Shown here piece after piece: positions 25,509-32,689 of a stretch of DNA of 33,566 bases. Location of the stretch: the NCBI GenBank assembly GCA_001314715.1, contig LJSV01000027.1, positions 1 through 33,566 of the forward strand, given 5' to 3'. The notes under the pieces were generated by a model. The model made no database searches and was not told the DNA's origin. It saw only the letters and a program-made list of their open reading frames with translations. This DNA is from Rhodobacteraceae bacterium HLUCCA12. GTDB taxonomy: Bacteria > Pseudomonadota > Alphaproteobacteria > Rhodobacterales > Rhodobacteraceae. The translations under genes and the position numbers were made by a program. Within the stretch, counting starts at the first letter, position 1; every line of letters begins with the position of its first letter.

Positions 25509-27695
25509 ATGGCAGAAAAGCGAGTGTCCGTCCGCCTCGCCGCGGTCGGCGGGCGGCAAGTGCGCGCCGAGTTGGAAGGCGTCGGCGAGGCCGGGTCGCG
25601 CGGCTTCGGACGGCTGAGCCGGGAGATGGAGGCGGCGAACGCCCGGCTCGCGGCCTTCTCGCGGCGGGCCCGGATCGCTCTCAGCGCGGCGGCGGCTGGC
25701 GTCACCACGGCGCTTGCGGCCATGACCCGCGCCACCATTCAGGTGGCGACGCAGACACAGCAGTTCGCGCAGGTGGCCAACACCGCTCCGGAGGCGTTCC
25801 AGCGGTGGGCCGGCGCCTCGCGCACCGTGGGCATCGAACAGGAGAAACTCGCCGACATCCTGAAGGACGTGAACGATCGCGTTGGCGACGTCCTGAGTAC
25901 GGGCGGCGGCCCGATGGCCGACTTCTTCGAGCGGGTGGCGCCCCGGGTCGGCGTCACCGCCGATCAGTTCGCCCGCCTGTCCGGGCCCGAGGCGCTGCAG
26001 CTCTACGTGGACACGTTGGAGCGCGCGGGCCTCAGCCAGCAGGAGATGACCTTCTATCTTGAGACCATGGCCTCGGACGCCACCCGGCTTCTGCCGCTCC
26101 TCAGAAATGGCGGGGCCGAGATGGAACGGCTCGGCGCCCAGGCCGACGACCTCGGCGCAGTGCTGGATGCCAGCGCCATCCAGACGCTGCAGCGCACCCA
26201 GATCGCGCTCGTCGGTGTCTTTCAGGTGTTCGAGGGGATCCGCAACCGGATCGGCGTGGCGCTGGCCCCGGCGGTGGAGTGGCTGGCAAACGCCTTCGTC
26301 AGCCTTGCGTCCGAAGGCGGGGTGCTCAGGGGCGCGCTCGACGCCCTGATCGGCAACATCGGGAGGCTGAGCACCTATGCCGCGACGTTCGCAGGCGTCA
26401 TGGCGGCGCGTTGGGTGGCAGGGTTCGTTGCCGCCGCCATCTCCGTGCGGGGTCTCGCCACGGCGCTGGTCGTCCTGCGCGGTGCGCTGATCCGAACCGG
26501 CATTGGCGCGCTGATCGTCGGCGCGGGCGAAGTCGCCTACCAGTTTACCCGCCTCATCTCCGGTGCAGGCGGGTTCGGCAGTGCGCTGGAATTGATGGGC
26601 AACGTCGCCCGTGCGGTCTGGGGCGGGATCAGGACGACGATGGGTTCGTTCGTGGACGAGTTCCGCGCGCTGCGGGCCGATATCGAGGGTATCTGGACGC
26701 GGCTCATGTCCTTTCTTGCCGGCAAATGGGTCGACTTCCTCGCCATGATCGGGCCTGCCTTCAACGCGGTGGCCGAGCGCATCGGTGCGGATTTCCAGAT
26801 CGACTGGTTCGGGGCGCAGGCTCAAGCCTCGATGCTCGACCACGCCGCCAGCAACGCCGACATCATGGCCGGACTGCTCCGCCAGAGGGCGGCGGACACA
26901 CGCGGAGGCGCCTTCGACGGGGTTCGCGAGGCCGTCACCGCACTAATCGCAGCGGCAAGGGGCTCGGGAGAGGAAACCGAGGACGCGCTCGATTCCGCTG
27001 CCGCCGGAGCCCGGCGTGTGACCGAGGCGCTGGACGCGGCGGAAACCTCGGCGGGCCGGGCCGGCGCCTCTGGGCGCCAGGCCGGGGCCGACATCGCCAC
27101 CGGCGCTGAGGAAGCCCTGACCGGCTGGCGCGCGGTCACCGCCGCTCTTTCGGACTACGCAAGCCGCGCCCGCGAGATCGGTGGCGATATCGGTCAGAGC
27201 CTTGTCGGCGCCTTCCAGTCGGCGGAGAACGCCGTCGGCCAGTTCGTGAAGACCGGTAAGTTGAACTTCCGCGATCTCGTCACCTCGCTGCTGGCCGATC
27301 TCGCCCAGCTCGCGGCGCGACGTTTCATCCTTGGGCCGATCGCAAACGCGCTCTCCGGCGTGTTCTCCGGCGCGGGCGGTATTTTCGCCAACATCCTGCA
27401 CGCGGGCGGCATGGTCGGCTCGGCTGGGCCCTCGAGGATGGTCCCGGCCATGGCCTTCGCCGCTGCGCCCCGGATGCATGGCGGCGGCATGGCTGGCCTC
27501 CGCCATGACGAGGTGCCCGCGATCCTGCAACGCGGCGAGCGCGTTCTGTCGCGACGCGAGGCGCAGAGCTACGGCGCAGGCGGCGGCGTCAACGTCACCA
27601 TCATGGCGCGCGACGCCGAGAGCTTCCGGCAGTCCCGCACGCAGGTCGCCGCGGACATCGCGCGCGCCGTGTCGCTCGGGCGGAGAGGCATGTGA
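25509..27695 (+). CDS. Phage tail tape measure protein, lambda type
   Basis: A 728-aa protein that sets tail length and is ejected with the DNA. It starts with an amphipathic Ala/Arg-rich helical region ('SREMEAANARLAAFSRRARI') and the typical 'FAQVANTAPEAFQRWAGASR'. Hydrophobic helices follow at about residues 290-345 (AATFAGVMAARWVAGFVAAA). The C-terminal lambda-type block has 'FVKTGKLNFRDLVTSLLADL', 'RRFILGPIANALSGVF' and a Gly-rich end 'RHDEVPAILQRGERVLSRRE'. The tape is short, predicting a tail of roughly 100 nm at the usual 1.5 angstrom per residue. The start has only a weak AAGGA. The stop overlaps the next gene. Confidence 0.95.
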   Translation: MAEKRVSVRLAAVGGRQVRAELEGVGEAGSRGFGRLSREMEAANARLAAFSRRARIALSAAAAGVTTALAAMTRATIQVATQTQQFAQVANTAPEAFQRWAGASRTVGIEQEKLADILKDVNDRVGDVLSTGGGPMADFFERVAPRVGVTADQFARLSGPEALQLYVDTLERAGLSQQEMTFYLETMASDATRLLPLLRNGGAEMERLGAQADDLGAVLDASAIQTLQRTQIALVGVFQVFEGIRNRIGVALAPAVEWLANAFVSLASEGGVLRGALDALIGNIGRLSTYAATFAGVMAARWVAGFVAAAISVRGLATALVVLRGALIRTGIGALIVGAGEVAYQFTRLISGAGGFGSALELMGNVARAVWGGIRTTMGSFVDEFRALRADIEGIWTRLMSFLAGKWVDFLAMIGPAFNAVAERIGADFQIDWFGAQAQASMLDHAASNADIMAGLLRQRAADTRGGAFDGVREAVTALIAAARGSGEETEDALDSAAAGARRVTEALDAAETSAGRAGASGRQAGADIATGAEEALTGWRAVTAALSDYASRAREIGGDIGQSLVGAFQSAENAVGQFVKTGKLNFRDLVTSLLADLAQLAARRFILGPIANALSGVFSGAGGIFANILHAGGMVGSAGPSRMVPAMAFAAAPRMHGGGMAGLRHDEVPAILQRGERVLSRREAQSYGAGGGVNVTIMARDAESFRQSRTQVAADIARAVSLGRRGM

Positions 27696-28321
27696 TGGCG
27701 TTTCACGAGGTCCGGTTTCCCGACAACATCAGTCGCGGCGCGCGCGGCGGGCCCGAGCGGCGCACGCAGATCGTCGAGCTTGCCTCGGGCGACGAGGAGA
27801 GGAACGCCAGCTGGGCGAACTCGCGCCGCCGCTACGATGTCGCCTACGGCATCCGCCGCGCGGACGATCTGGCGGCGGTCGTCGCTTTCTTCGAGGCGCG
27901 GAACGGGCGGCTCCACGGCTTTCGCTTCAAGGACTGGGGCGACCACAAGTCCTGTCTGCCCTCTGGCACGCCATCACCGACCGACCAGGCGATCGGCACC
28001 GGCGACGGCGCGATGACCGCCTTCCAGCTGGTGAAACGCTACGCCTCCGGGGCTCAGTCCTGGACGCGCGCCATCGCCAAGCCGGTGGCGGGCACCGTGC
28101 GCATCGCGCTGGGGGGCGTCGAGCAGCTGTCCGGCTGGTCGGTCGACACCACGACCGGCGTCGTCACCTTCAGCGCGGCGCCGGGCTCCGGCGTCGCGAT
28201 CACCGCGGGCTTCGAGTTCGACGTGCCGGTCCGCTTCGACACCGACGTGCTCGACGTGAAGCTCGACCTTGAGCGGCTCGGCTCGATCACCTCCATTCCG
28301 CTTCTGGAGCTGCGCCGATGA
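27695..28321 (+). CDS. DUF2460 distal tail protein (RcGTA gp12-like)
   Basis: A 208-aa protein beginning 'MAFHEVRFPDNISRGARGGP', with 'RRRYDVAYGIRRADDLAAVV', 'FEARNGRLHGFRFKDW' and an ending of 'LDLERLGSITSIPLLELRR', all hallmarks of DUF2460. In the Rhodobacter capsulatus gene transfer agent the homologue is the distal tail protein that joins tube and baseplate (from memory of the published structure). GGAGAGG precedes the ATG; a GTG one codon earlier is the alternative. The stop lies 5 bases from that of the convergent acetyltransferase. Confidence 0.93.
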   Translation: MAFHEVRFPDNISRGARGGPERRTQIVELASGDEERNASWANSRRRYDVAYGIRRADDLAAVVAFFEARNGRLHGFRFKDWGDHKSCLPSGTPSPTDQAIGTGDGAMTAFQLVKRYASGAQSWTRAIAKPVAGTVRIALGGVEQLSGWSVDTTTGVVTFSAAPGSGVAITAGFEFDVPVRFDTDVLDVKLDLERLGSITSIPLLELRR

Positions 28322-28326
28322 TTCCC

Positions 28327-28827
28327 TCAGCCCTCAAGACCGAAAGCCCGATGATGAGATATCACGCCTGGCACGCGTGGCCCCGCGAGAGACAGTGCAA
28401 GGACATATTCGCCCGGCACCTTGTCGACGCACAAGGCGGGGTCCGCGGCGAAGCCGAAGCGGCCGTAATAGCCCGGATCGCCCACAAGCACGCAGCCCGC
28501 TGCGCCTTGCGCCTCGAGCCGCGCAAGCGCCGCGCGAACAAGCTCGCCACCGATGCCCTCGCCCTGGCGTTCGGGAATTACCGAAACAGGCCCGAGCGCA
28601 AACCAGCCGCAGGACTTTCCGTCGATCAAAACCTCGGAACAGGCGATGTGACCAACGATCGCGCGACCCTCGACTGCAACGAGGTTATGCGTGAGGGCCC
28701 CTGCCGCGCGCAGCCCCGCAACGATCTGCGCTTCGGTCCCGCTCGAATGCGCGGCGGTAAGGAACGCTTCGGTAATGAGCGCACCGATTTCGGTTTCCTC
28801 GCCCGGTCGTTCCTCGCGAACGTCCAT
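28327..28827 (-). CDS. GNAT-family N-acetyltransferase (YhbS-like), cargo gene
   Basis: A 166-aa single-domain GNAT: 'MDVREERPGEETEIGALITE', 'TEAQIVAGLRAAG', 'LVAVEGRAIVGHIACSEVLI', the acetyl-CoA loop PERQGEGIGGELVRAAL and 'GDPGYYGRFGFAADPAL'. The last block is typical of YhbS-type acetyltransferases. GAGG lies about 6 bases before the ATG. It sits between the distal tail gene and the hub gene on the opposite strand, where related phages have no gene. The substrate is unknown. Confidence 0.9.
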   Translation of the reverse strand: MDVREERPGEETEIGALITEAFLTAAHSSGTEAQIVAGLRAAGALTHNLVAVEGRAIVGHIACSEVLIDGKSCGWFALGPVSVIPERQGEGIGGELVRAALARLEAQGAAGCVLVGDPGYYGRFGFAADPALCVDKVPGEYVLALSLAGPRVPGVISHHRAFGLEG

Positions 28828-28854
28828 GCCATCCTCGCTTTTTACGGTGCACCT

Positions 28855-28883
28855 ACCCTAGACGCGCGGGAGAAAGGCGACAA
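28855..28883 (-). promoter_or_regulatory. Probable promoter of the YhbS-like acetyltransferase
   Basis: On the minus strand, TTGTCG (28883-28878), a 17-base spacer and TAGGGT (28860-28855) lie 28 bases before the start codon, within the 59-base gap to the hub gene. The -35 match is good; the -10 match is moderate. Confidence 0.5.
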
Positions 28884-28886
28884 CGC

Positions 28887-29771
28887 ATGAAGAGGCTGCC
28901 GCCCGCACTGCAGGCCCATCTCGACGAGGGCACGACCACGCTCGCCTGGTGCTGGCGGATCACGCGCGCCGATGGCGTCACGTTCGGCTTCACCGACCAT
29001 GACCGGACGCTGAGCTTCGATGGAACCGACTTCGAGCCCGAGAGCGGGCTGAAAGCCTCGGAGGTGCGCTCCGGCTCGGACCTGTCGGTCGATGCGCAGG
29101 ATGCCGAGGGCGTGCTGACCTCGGACCGGATCACCGAGACCGACATCCTTGACGGCCGCTGGGACAATGCCGAGGTGGAGGTCTGGCGGGTGAACTGGGC
29201 CGATACGAGCCAGCGCGTGCTGATGCGCCGCGGGGCCATTGGCCAGATCCGGCGCGGGCGGCTTGCCTTCGTCGCCGAGGTCCGCTCGCTTACCCATGTG
29301 CTGGGCCAGACGGTCGGGCGGACCTTCCAGGCGACCTGCGATGCCGCGCTCGGCGATGCACGCTGCGGCGTCGATCTGGAGAACCCGGCGTTCAAGGGCA
29401 CCGGCGCCGTGATCGATCTCCTGCGGGACCGTGCCTTCACCACCTCGGGGCTGGGCGCATTCACTTCCGGCTGGTTCACCTTCGGCACGCTGGACTGGAC
29501 CAGCGGCGCGAACACGGGACGGCGCACCGAGGTGCTCGGCCATGACGTGACGGACGGCATCGCTGTGCTGACCCTGCTCGAAGCGCCGGTGCGCGCGATC
29601 GCCGAGGGCGACGCCTTCACCATCCGCGCGGGCTGCGACAAGCGGATGGAGACCTGCGGGGCGAAGTTCGCCAATACCGTCAACTTCCGCGGCTTCCCAC
29701 ACATCCCCGGCCAGGATGCGGTGCTGCGCTACGCCACCAAGGACGGCGGCCACGAAGGGTCGGTGCTGTGA
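28887..29771 (+). CDS. DUF2163 tail hub protein (RcGTA gp13-like)
   Basis: A 294-aa protein with the DUF2163 landmarks: 'LAWCWRITRADGVTFGFTDH' near the start, 'RRGAIGQIRRGRLAFVAEVR', 'DAALGDARCGVD' and a C-terminal 'CDKRMETCGAKFANTVNFRG' ending in 'FPHIPGQD'. Four cysteines, C151, C160, C250 and C257, are paired in the way expected of the RcGTA hub, which I recall as carrying an iron-sulfur cluster. It forms the baseplate hub under the distal tail ring. The start follows GGGAGAAAGG. The stop overlaps the GTG start of the peptidase gene. Confidence 0.93.
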   Translation: MKRLPPALQAHLDEGTTTLAWCWRITRADGVTFGFTDHDRTLSFDGTDFEPESGLKASEVRSGSDLSVDAQDAEGVLTSDRITETDILDGRWDNAEVEVWRVNWADTSQRVLMRRGAIGQIRRGRLAFVAEVRSLTHVLGQTVGRTFQATCDAALGDARCGVDLENPAFKGTGAVIDLLRDRAFTTSGLGAFTSGWFTFGTLDWTSGANTGRRTEVLGHDVTDGIAVLTLLEAPVRAIAEGDAFTIRAGCDKRMETCGAKFANTVNFRGFPHIPGQDAVLRYATKDGGHEGSVL

Positions 29772-30229
29772 TCGCGCCAATCCCGCCGGCCGATCCCACC
29801 CGCGTCATCGCCATTGCGCGCTCCTGGCTCGGCACGCCGTACCACGACCAGGCCAGCCTGCGGGGCGTTGGCTGCGACTGTCTTGGCCTCGCGCGAGGCG
29901 TCTGGCGCGAGATCGTCGGCCCTGAGCCGTTCCCCATCCCGCCCTACAGCCGGGACTGGGGCGAGACGGGCCCGCGCGAGGTTCTGGCCGAGGGCGCGCG
30001 GCGCATGATGATCGAGGTAGAACCGGTGGCGGCCGGTCCCGGTGCGCTGGTCCTGTTCCGAATGAAGCCCCGCGCCATCGCCAAGCATGTCGGGATCCTG
30101 ACGGGTGCCGGCTCCTTCCTCCATGCCTACGAGTGGCTCGGCGTGATCGAGGAACCGCTCACCCCAACCTGGCGGCGGCGCATCGCCTTCGCATTCCTGT
30201 TTCCGCGGAACCAGGAAACCGAAGGGTGA
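29768..30229 (+). CDS. NlpC/P60-family tail peptidase (RcGTA gp14-like)
   Basis: A 153-aa cysteine peptidase that opens peptidoglycan during DNA entry. The catalytic cysteine is in GVGCDCLGLARG (C38, with C36 nearby). The histidine is H107 (AIAKHVGIL), and H119 (FLHAYE) is a candidate third residue. The start is GTG at 29768, sharing bases with the hub stop (GTGA), and the N-terminal 'VIAIARSWLGTPYHDQAS' is the usual first helix. In GTA-like clusters the giant tail-tip gene follows at once. Here 2.4 kb of cargo intervenes. Confidence 0.93.
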   Translation: MIAPIPPADPTRVIAIARSWLGTPYHDQASLRGVGCDCLGLARGVWREIVGPEPFPIPPYSRDWGETGPREVLAEGARRMMIEVEPVAAGPGALVLFRMKPRAIAKHVGILTGAGSFLHAYEWLGVIEEPLTPTWRRRIAFAFLFPRNQETEG

Positions 30230-30558
30230 ACGCGGAGGCCGGAAGCCCCGCTCCAAAACCGACCTTGGAGCATCGCGCCGCAAATGACGGTTCCGAGCCG
30301 AAACCGACCGCAGAGGACCGCGCGTTCCCCTCTGTGTGTGGCATTTCGGGAACAGCGACTGAAGTGCGATCGGTGCCTTTTATTGCCTTACAGGCATCTC
30401 CCTTGTATCGGATGGGCAAGGTGCCGGGCACCTGCCGCCTGCCGACGCGAGTCACGGTGAAGCCCGGAGCAAGACGACACCTCACCCTCGAAGCATTTCG
30501 CAGGTGGGTAATGCAGGCCCCCCTCCCGATCCGAAATGCCTCTTTGGAGGAGTGAGCG
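30230..30558. other. 329-base gap before the MATE gene
   Basis: No convincing gene; an open frame through it has a poor protein. It carries CCGACCTTGG at 30259-30268, also found on the other side of the cargo block (32446-32455). From about 30255 to 30310 it resembles the degenerate intergenic sequence common in roseobacter-type chromosomes (recalled, not checked). It presumably contains the promoter of the MATE gene. Confidence 0.4.
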
Positions 30559-31953
30559 ATGTCTGTTAGGCGCGCTGCCAATACAATTGAAAACCCCTTT
30601 CTGACCCTGCCGGTCAGACGGCTGTTTCTGTCCAACGCCCTTCCCATGGCGGTGGTCATGTCGACAAGCGGCCTGCTGAACGTGGTCGACGGGATCTTTG
30701 TGGGACGTTTCATCGGTGTCCAAGCCCTTGCCGCCGTCAGCCTGGCCTTTCCGGTGGTCATGCTTTTGACGGCATTGACCACATTGGCAGGTGGAGGCAT
30801 GTCGAGCCTTCTGGCTCGTCATCTGGGCAAGGGATCGCGAAGCGCGGCAGGAGCCGTTTTTGCTGGTGCGCACGGGCTGGTCCTGGCCTTGAGTGCGGTC
30901 GTGATCCTCGGTGCGCTGACGCTGGGCGCTGGCACCGTTTCGTTCCTCGCCGCGGGAAATGAAGCAGTCGCGGAGCCTGCCGGGGATTACCTGCTAATCC
31001 TGATATTGGGTGCACCTGTCCAATTTGGTCTGGGCCTGCACGCTGATGCCCTGCGGAACGAAGGGCGATCAGGGTTCATCGCGCTGCTCTCGGTGCTCGT
31101 AAACCTGCTGAACGTGGCAGCAAACTACATTGCGATCGTGATCCTCGATCTCGGAGTCTCAGGATCAGCGATCGGGACGGTGGCGGCGCAGATAATCGGT
31201 CTGGCGCTGCTTCTAGTGGTGCGGACACGCAACCCCGCTCTCTTGCCACTCAGTGCGATCTGGCACGCTAGTTGGCTGACCGAATGGCGGCAGATCCTCT
31301 CATTGGGCCTGCCATTGTGCCTGAGTTTCGTCGGAATGGCGCTCGTGGCCAGCACCGTCCTTCTTGCCATCGGTAACACCGCAGCGCATCACGACACCTA
31401 TGTCGCAGCCTACGGGGTTGTGACGCGCATCCTTGGTCTGGCTTTTCTGCCGCAAATGGCCCTCGCGTTGACCACCCAGAGTATCACCGGGAACAATGTC
31501 GGCGCAGGCAGAATGGATCGGGCACACGCGGCTCTGCGGCTCGCCATAGGGTGCGCGTTCCTGTGGTGCCTCGGCGTTGCGCTGGCAGGTATGCTCGCAG
31601 GTGAAACGCTGGGCGCGCTGTTTTCCGAAGATCAGGAAGTCGTCACTGCGGTTGGCGCAATCATACGTCCCATGACAGCGCTTTATGCCGTCAGCGGGCC
31701 GATCCTCGTCATTGCCATGCATTTTCAGGCGATGGGGCATCCGTTGCGAACGGCAGTGCTGACCTTGGTGAAACCCTGGCTTCTGACGCCTGTGCTCGTC
31801 ATCGCTCTGAACGCGCACTCCGGGCTTCAAGGCCTTTGGTTTGCGTTTCCAGGCGCAGATGCCGCCCTGCTTCTTGTGGCTCTGACGATCGTTTTTCGGG
31901 GCCGCGTATTCGACGCAACCCCCACGACACTGCGCCCCAAGGAGGGATCATGA
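30559..31953 (+). CDS. MATE-family efflux transporter, cargo gene
   Basis: A 464-aa inner-membrane protein with about 12 hydrophobic segments. MATE features include 'NVVDGIFVGRFIGVQALAAV' in the first helices, 'HADALRNEGRSGFIALLSVL' in the middle and 'ALTTQSITGNNVGAGRMDRA' at the start of the second half, the internal repeat of the family. These proteins expel cationic drugs or metabolites using Na+ or H+ gradients; the substrate is unknown. TTTGGAGGAG precedes the ATG. Phage tail genes stand on both sides, so this is acquired cargo. Its stop overlaps the glyoxalase-like start. Confidence 0.93.
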   Translation: MSVRRAANTIENPFLTLPVRRLFLSNALPMAVVMSTSGLLNVVDGIFVGRFIGVQALAAVSLAFPVVMLLTALTTLAGGGMSSLLARHLGKGSRSAAGAVFAGAHGLVLALSAVVILGALTLGAGTVSFLAAGNEAVAEPAGDYLLILILGAPVQFGLGLHADALRNEGRSGFIALLSVLVNLLNVAANYIAIVILDLGVSGSAIGTVAAQIIGLALLLVVRTRNPALLPLSAIWHASWLTEWRQILSLGLPLCLSFVGMALVASTVLLAIGNTAAHHDTYVAAYGVVTRILGLAFLPQMALALTTQSITGNNVGAGRMDRAHAALRLAIGCAFLWCLGVALAGMLAGETLGALFSEDQEVVTAVGAIIRPMTALYAVSGPILVIAMHFQAMGHPLRTAVLTLVKPWLLTPVLVIALNAHSGLQGLWFAFPGADAALLLVALTIVFRGRVFDATPTTLRPKEGS

Positions 31954-32381
31954 CTCAGCCATCGCTCGATACCGTCAAGGCGCACGCCAAGGCCCTCCGG
32001 CGGGCACTGCAAGCCGGGGGTTCTGTCGTCAGTCATGCGCAGGCCCTTGAGCTGATAGCCGGGCAACACGGGGCAAGAGACTGGAACACGCTGCATGCCC
32101 GGCTCACCCAACGGAACGCGCCACCCGAACTTGCCCTCGGCGATCGGGTGGCCGGGTCTTACCTTGGCCAGGCCTACACCGGCGAAATCACTGCCCTGTC
32201 AGGACCGGCAGAGCATCGTCATGTGGAGATAAAGCTTGACCAGCCGATTGATACCGTCCGGTTTGAAAGCTTCTCGAACTGGCGCCACCGCATCCGAGGA
32301 ACCCTTGATGTGGACGGTCGCAGCCATCGCAAGACGTCGGATGGCGTGCCGCATCTGATAGTGGAAAAGGCACCTCTCTGA
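31950..32381 (+). CDS. Glyoxalase-superfamily-like protein with short helical domain
   Basis: A 143-aa protein. The N-terminal 55 residues (DTVKAHAKALRRALQAGGSV, then 'SHAQALELIAGQHGARDWNT') are the small helical module I recall in proteins labelled 'glyoxalase superfamily'. The remainder is beta-rich (LGDRVAGSYLGQAYTGEITA, 'HRHVEIKLDQPIDTVRFESF'), and no glyoxalase metal site is evident. The ATG at 31950 has AAGGAGGG upstream and overlaps the MATE stop, so the pair is co-translated. No catalytic role can be read. Confidence 0.75.
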   Translation: MTQPSLDTVKAHAKALRRALQAGGSVVSHAQALELIAGQHGARDWNTLHARLTQRNAPPELALGDRVAGSYLGQAYTGEITALSGPAEHRHVEIKLDQPIDTVRFESFSNWRHRIRGTLDVDGRSHRKTSDGVPHLIVEKAPL

Positions 32382-32689
32382 TTTGAGAAGAGAGCGGAGG
32401 CGCAATCACTGGCCAGCGCAGCGAGCGGCAGCTTTGTCCGCACAGCCGACCTTGGCGCGGATCTTGGCGAATAACCGCTCACCCGCTGAACACGACCACC
32501 GTCAGCGAATGCTGATCGAACGCCTATGTCGTAGCCGATCAGTTTCTGCCCACAGCCATCGCATCACACGCGTGGCGGGGACTGCCGGTAAGTCCGGCGC
32601 GGCCCGAACGTAAACGCTCAAGACAGTCGCGCGACCGCTCTGGCCGATCCTTTCTTCCGTTTTTCTTCATTCTTCGTCCTCGAGGTTCC
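32382..32689. other. 308-base gap before the tail-tip gene
   Basis: No convincing gene. It carries the second CCGACCTTGG copy (32446-32455) and degenerate intergenic-looking sequence up to about 32600. The last 60 bases are T-rich and probably belong to the original phage leader of the tail-tip gene. Confidence 0.4.

Noticed and set aside
25464-26843. 459-aa minus-strand frame opposite the tape measure gene
   Set aside because: Antisense shadow rich in His, Arg and Gly with no domain pattern; tape measure features are clear on the plus strand.
30133-30555. 140-aa plus-strand frame in the gap before the MATE gene
   Set aside because: Begins inside the peptidase gene in another frame; product looks like translated intergenic DNA.
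32383-32613. 76-aa plus-strand frame before the tail-tip gene
   Set aside because: Arg/Ser-rich, no ribosome site, lies in degenerate intergenic sequence.
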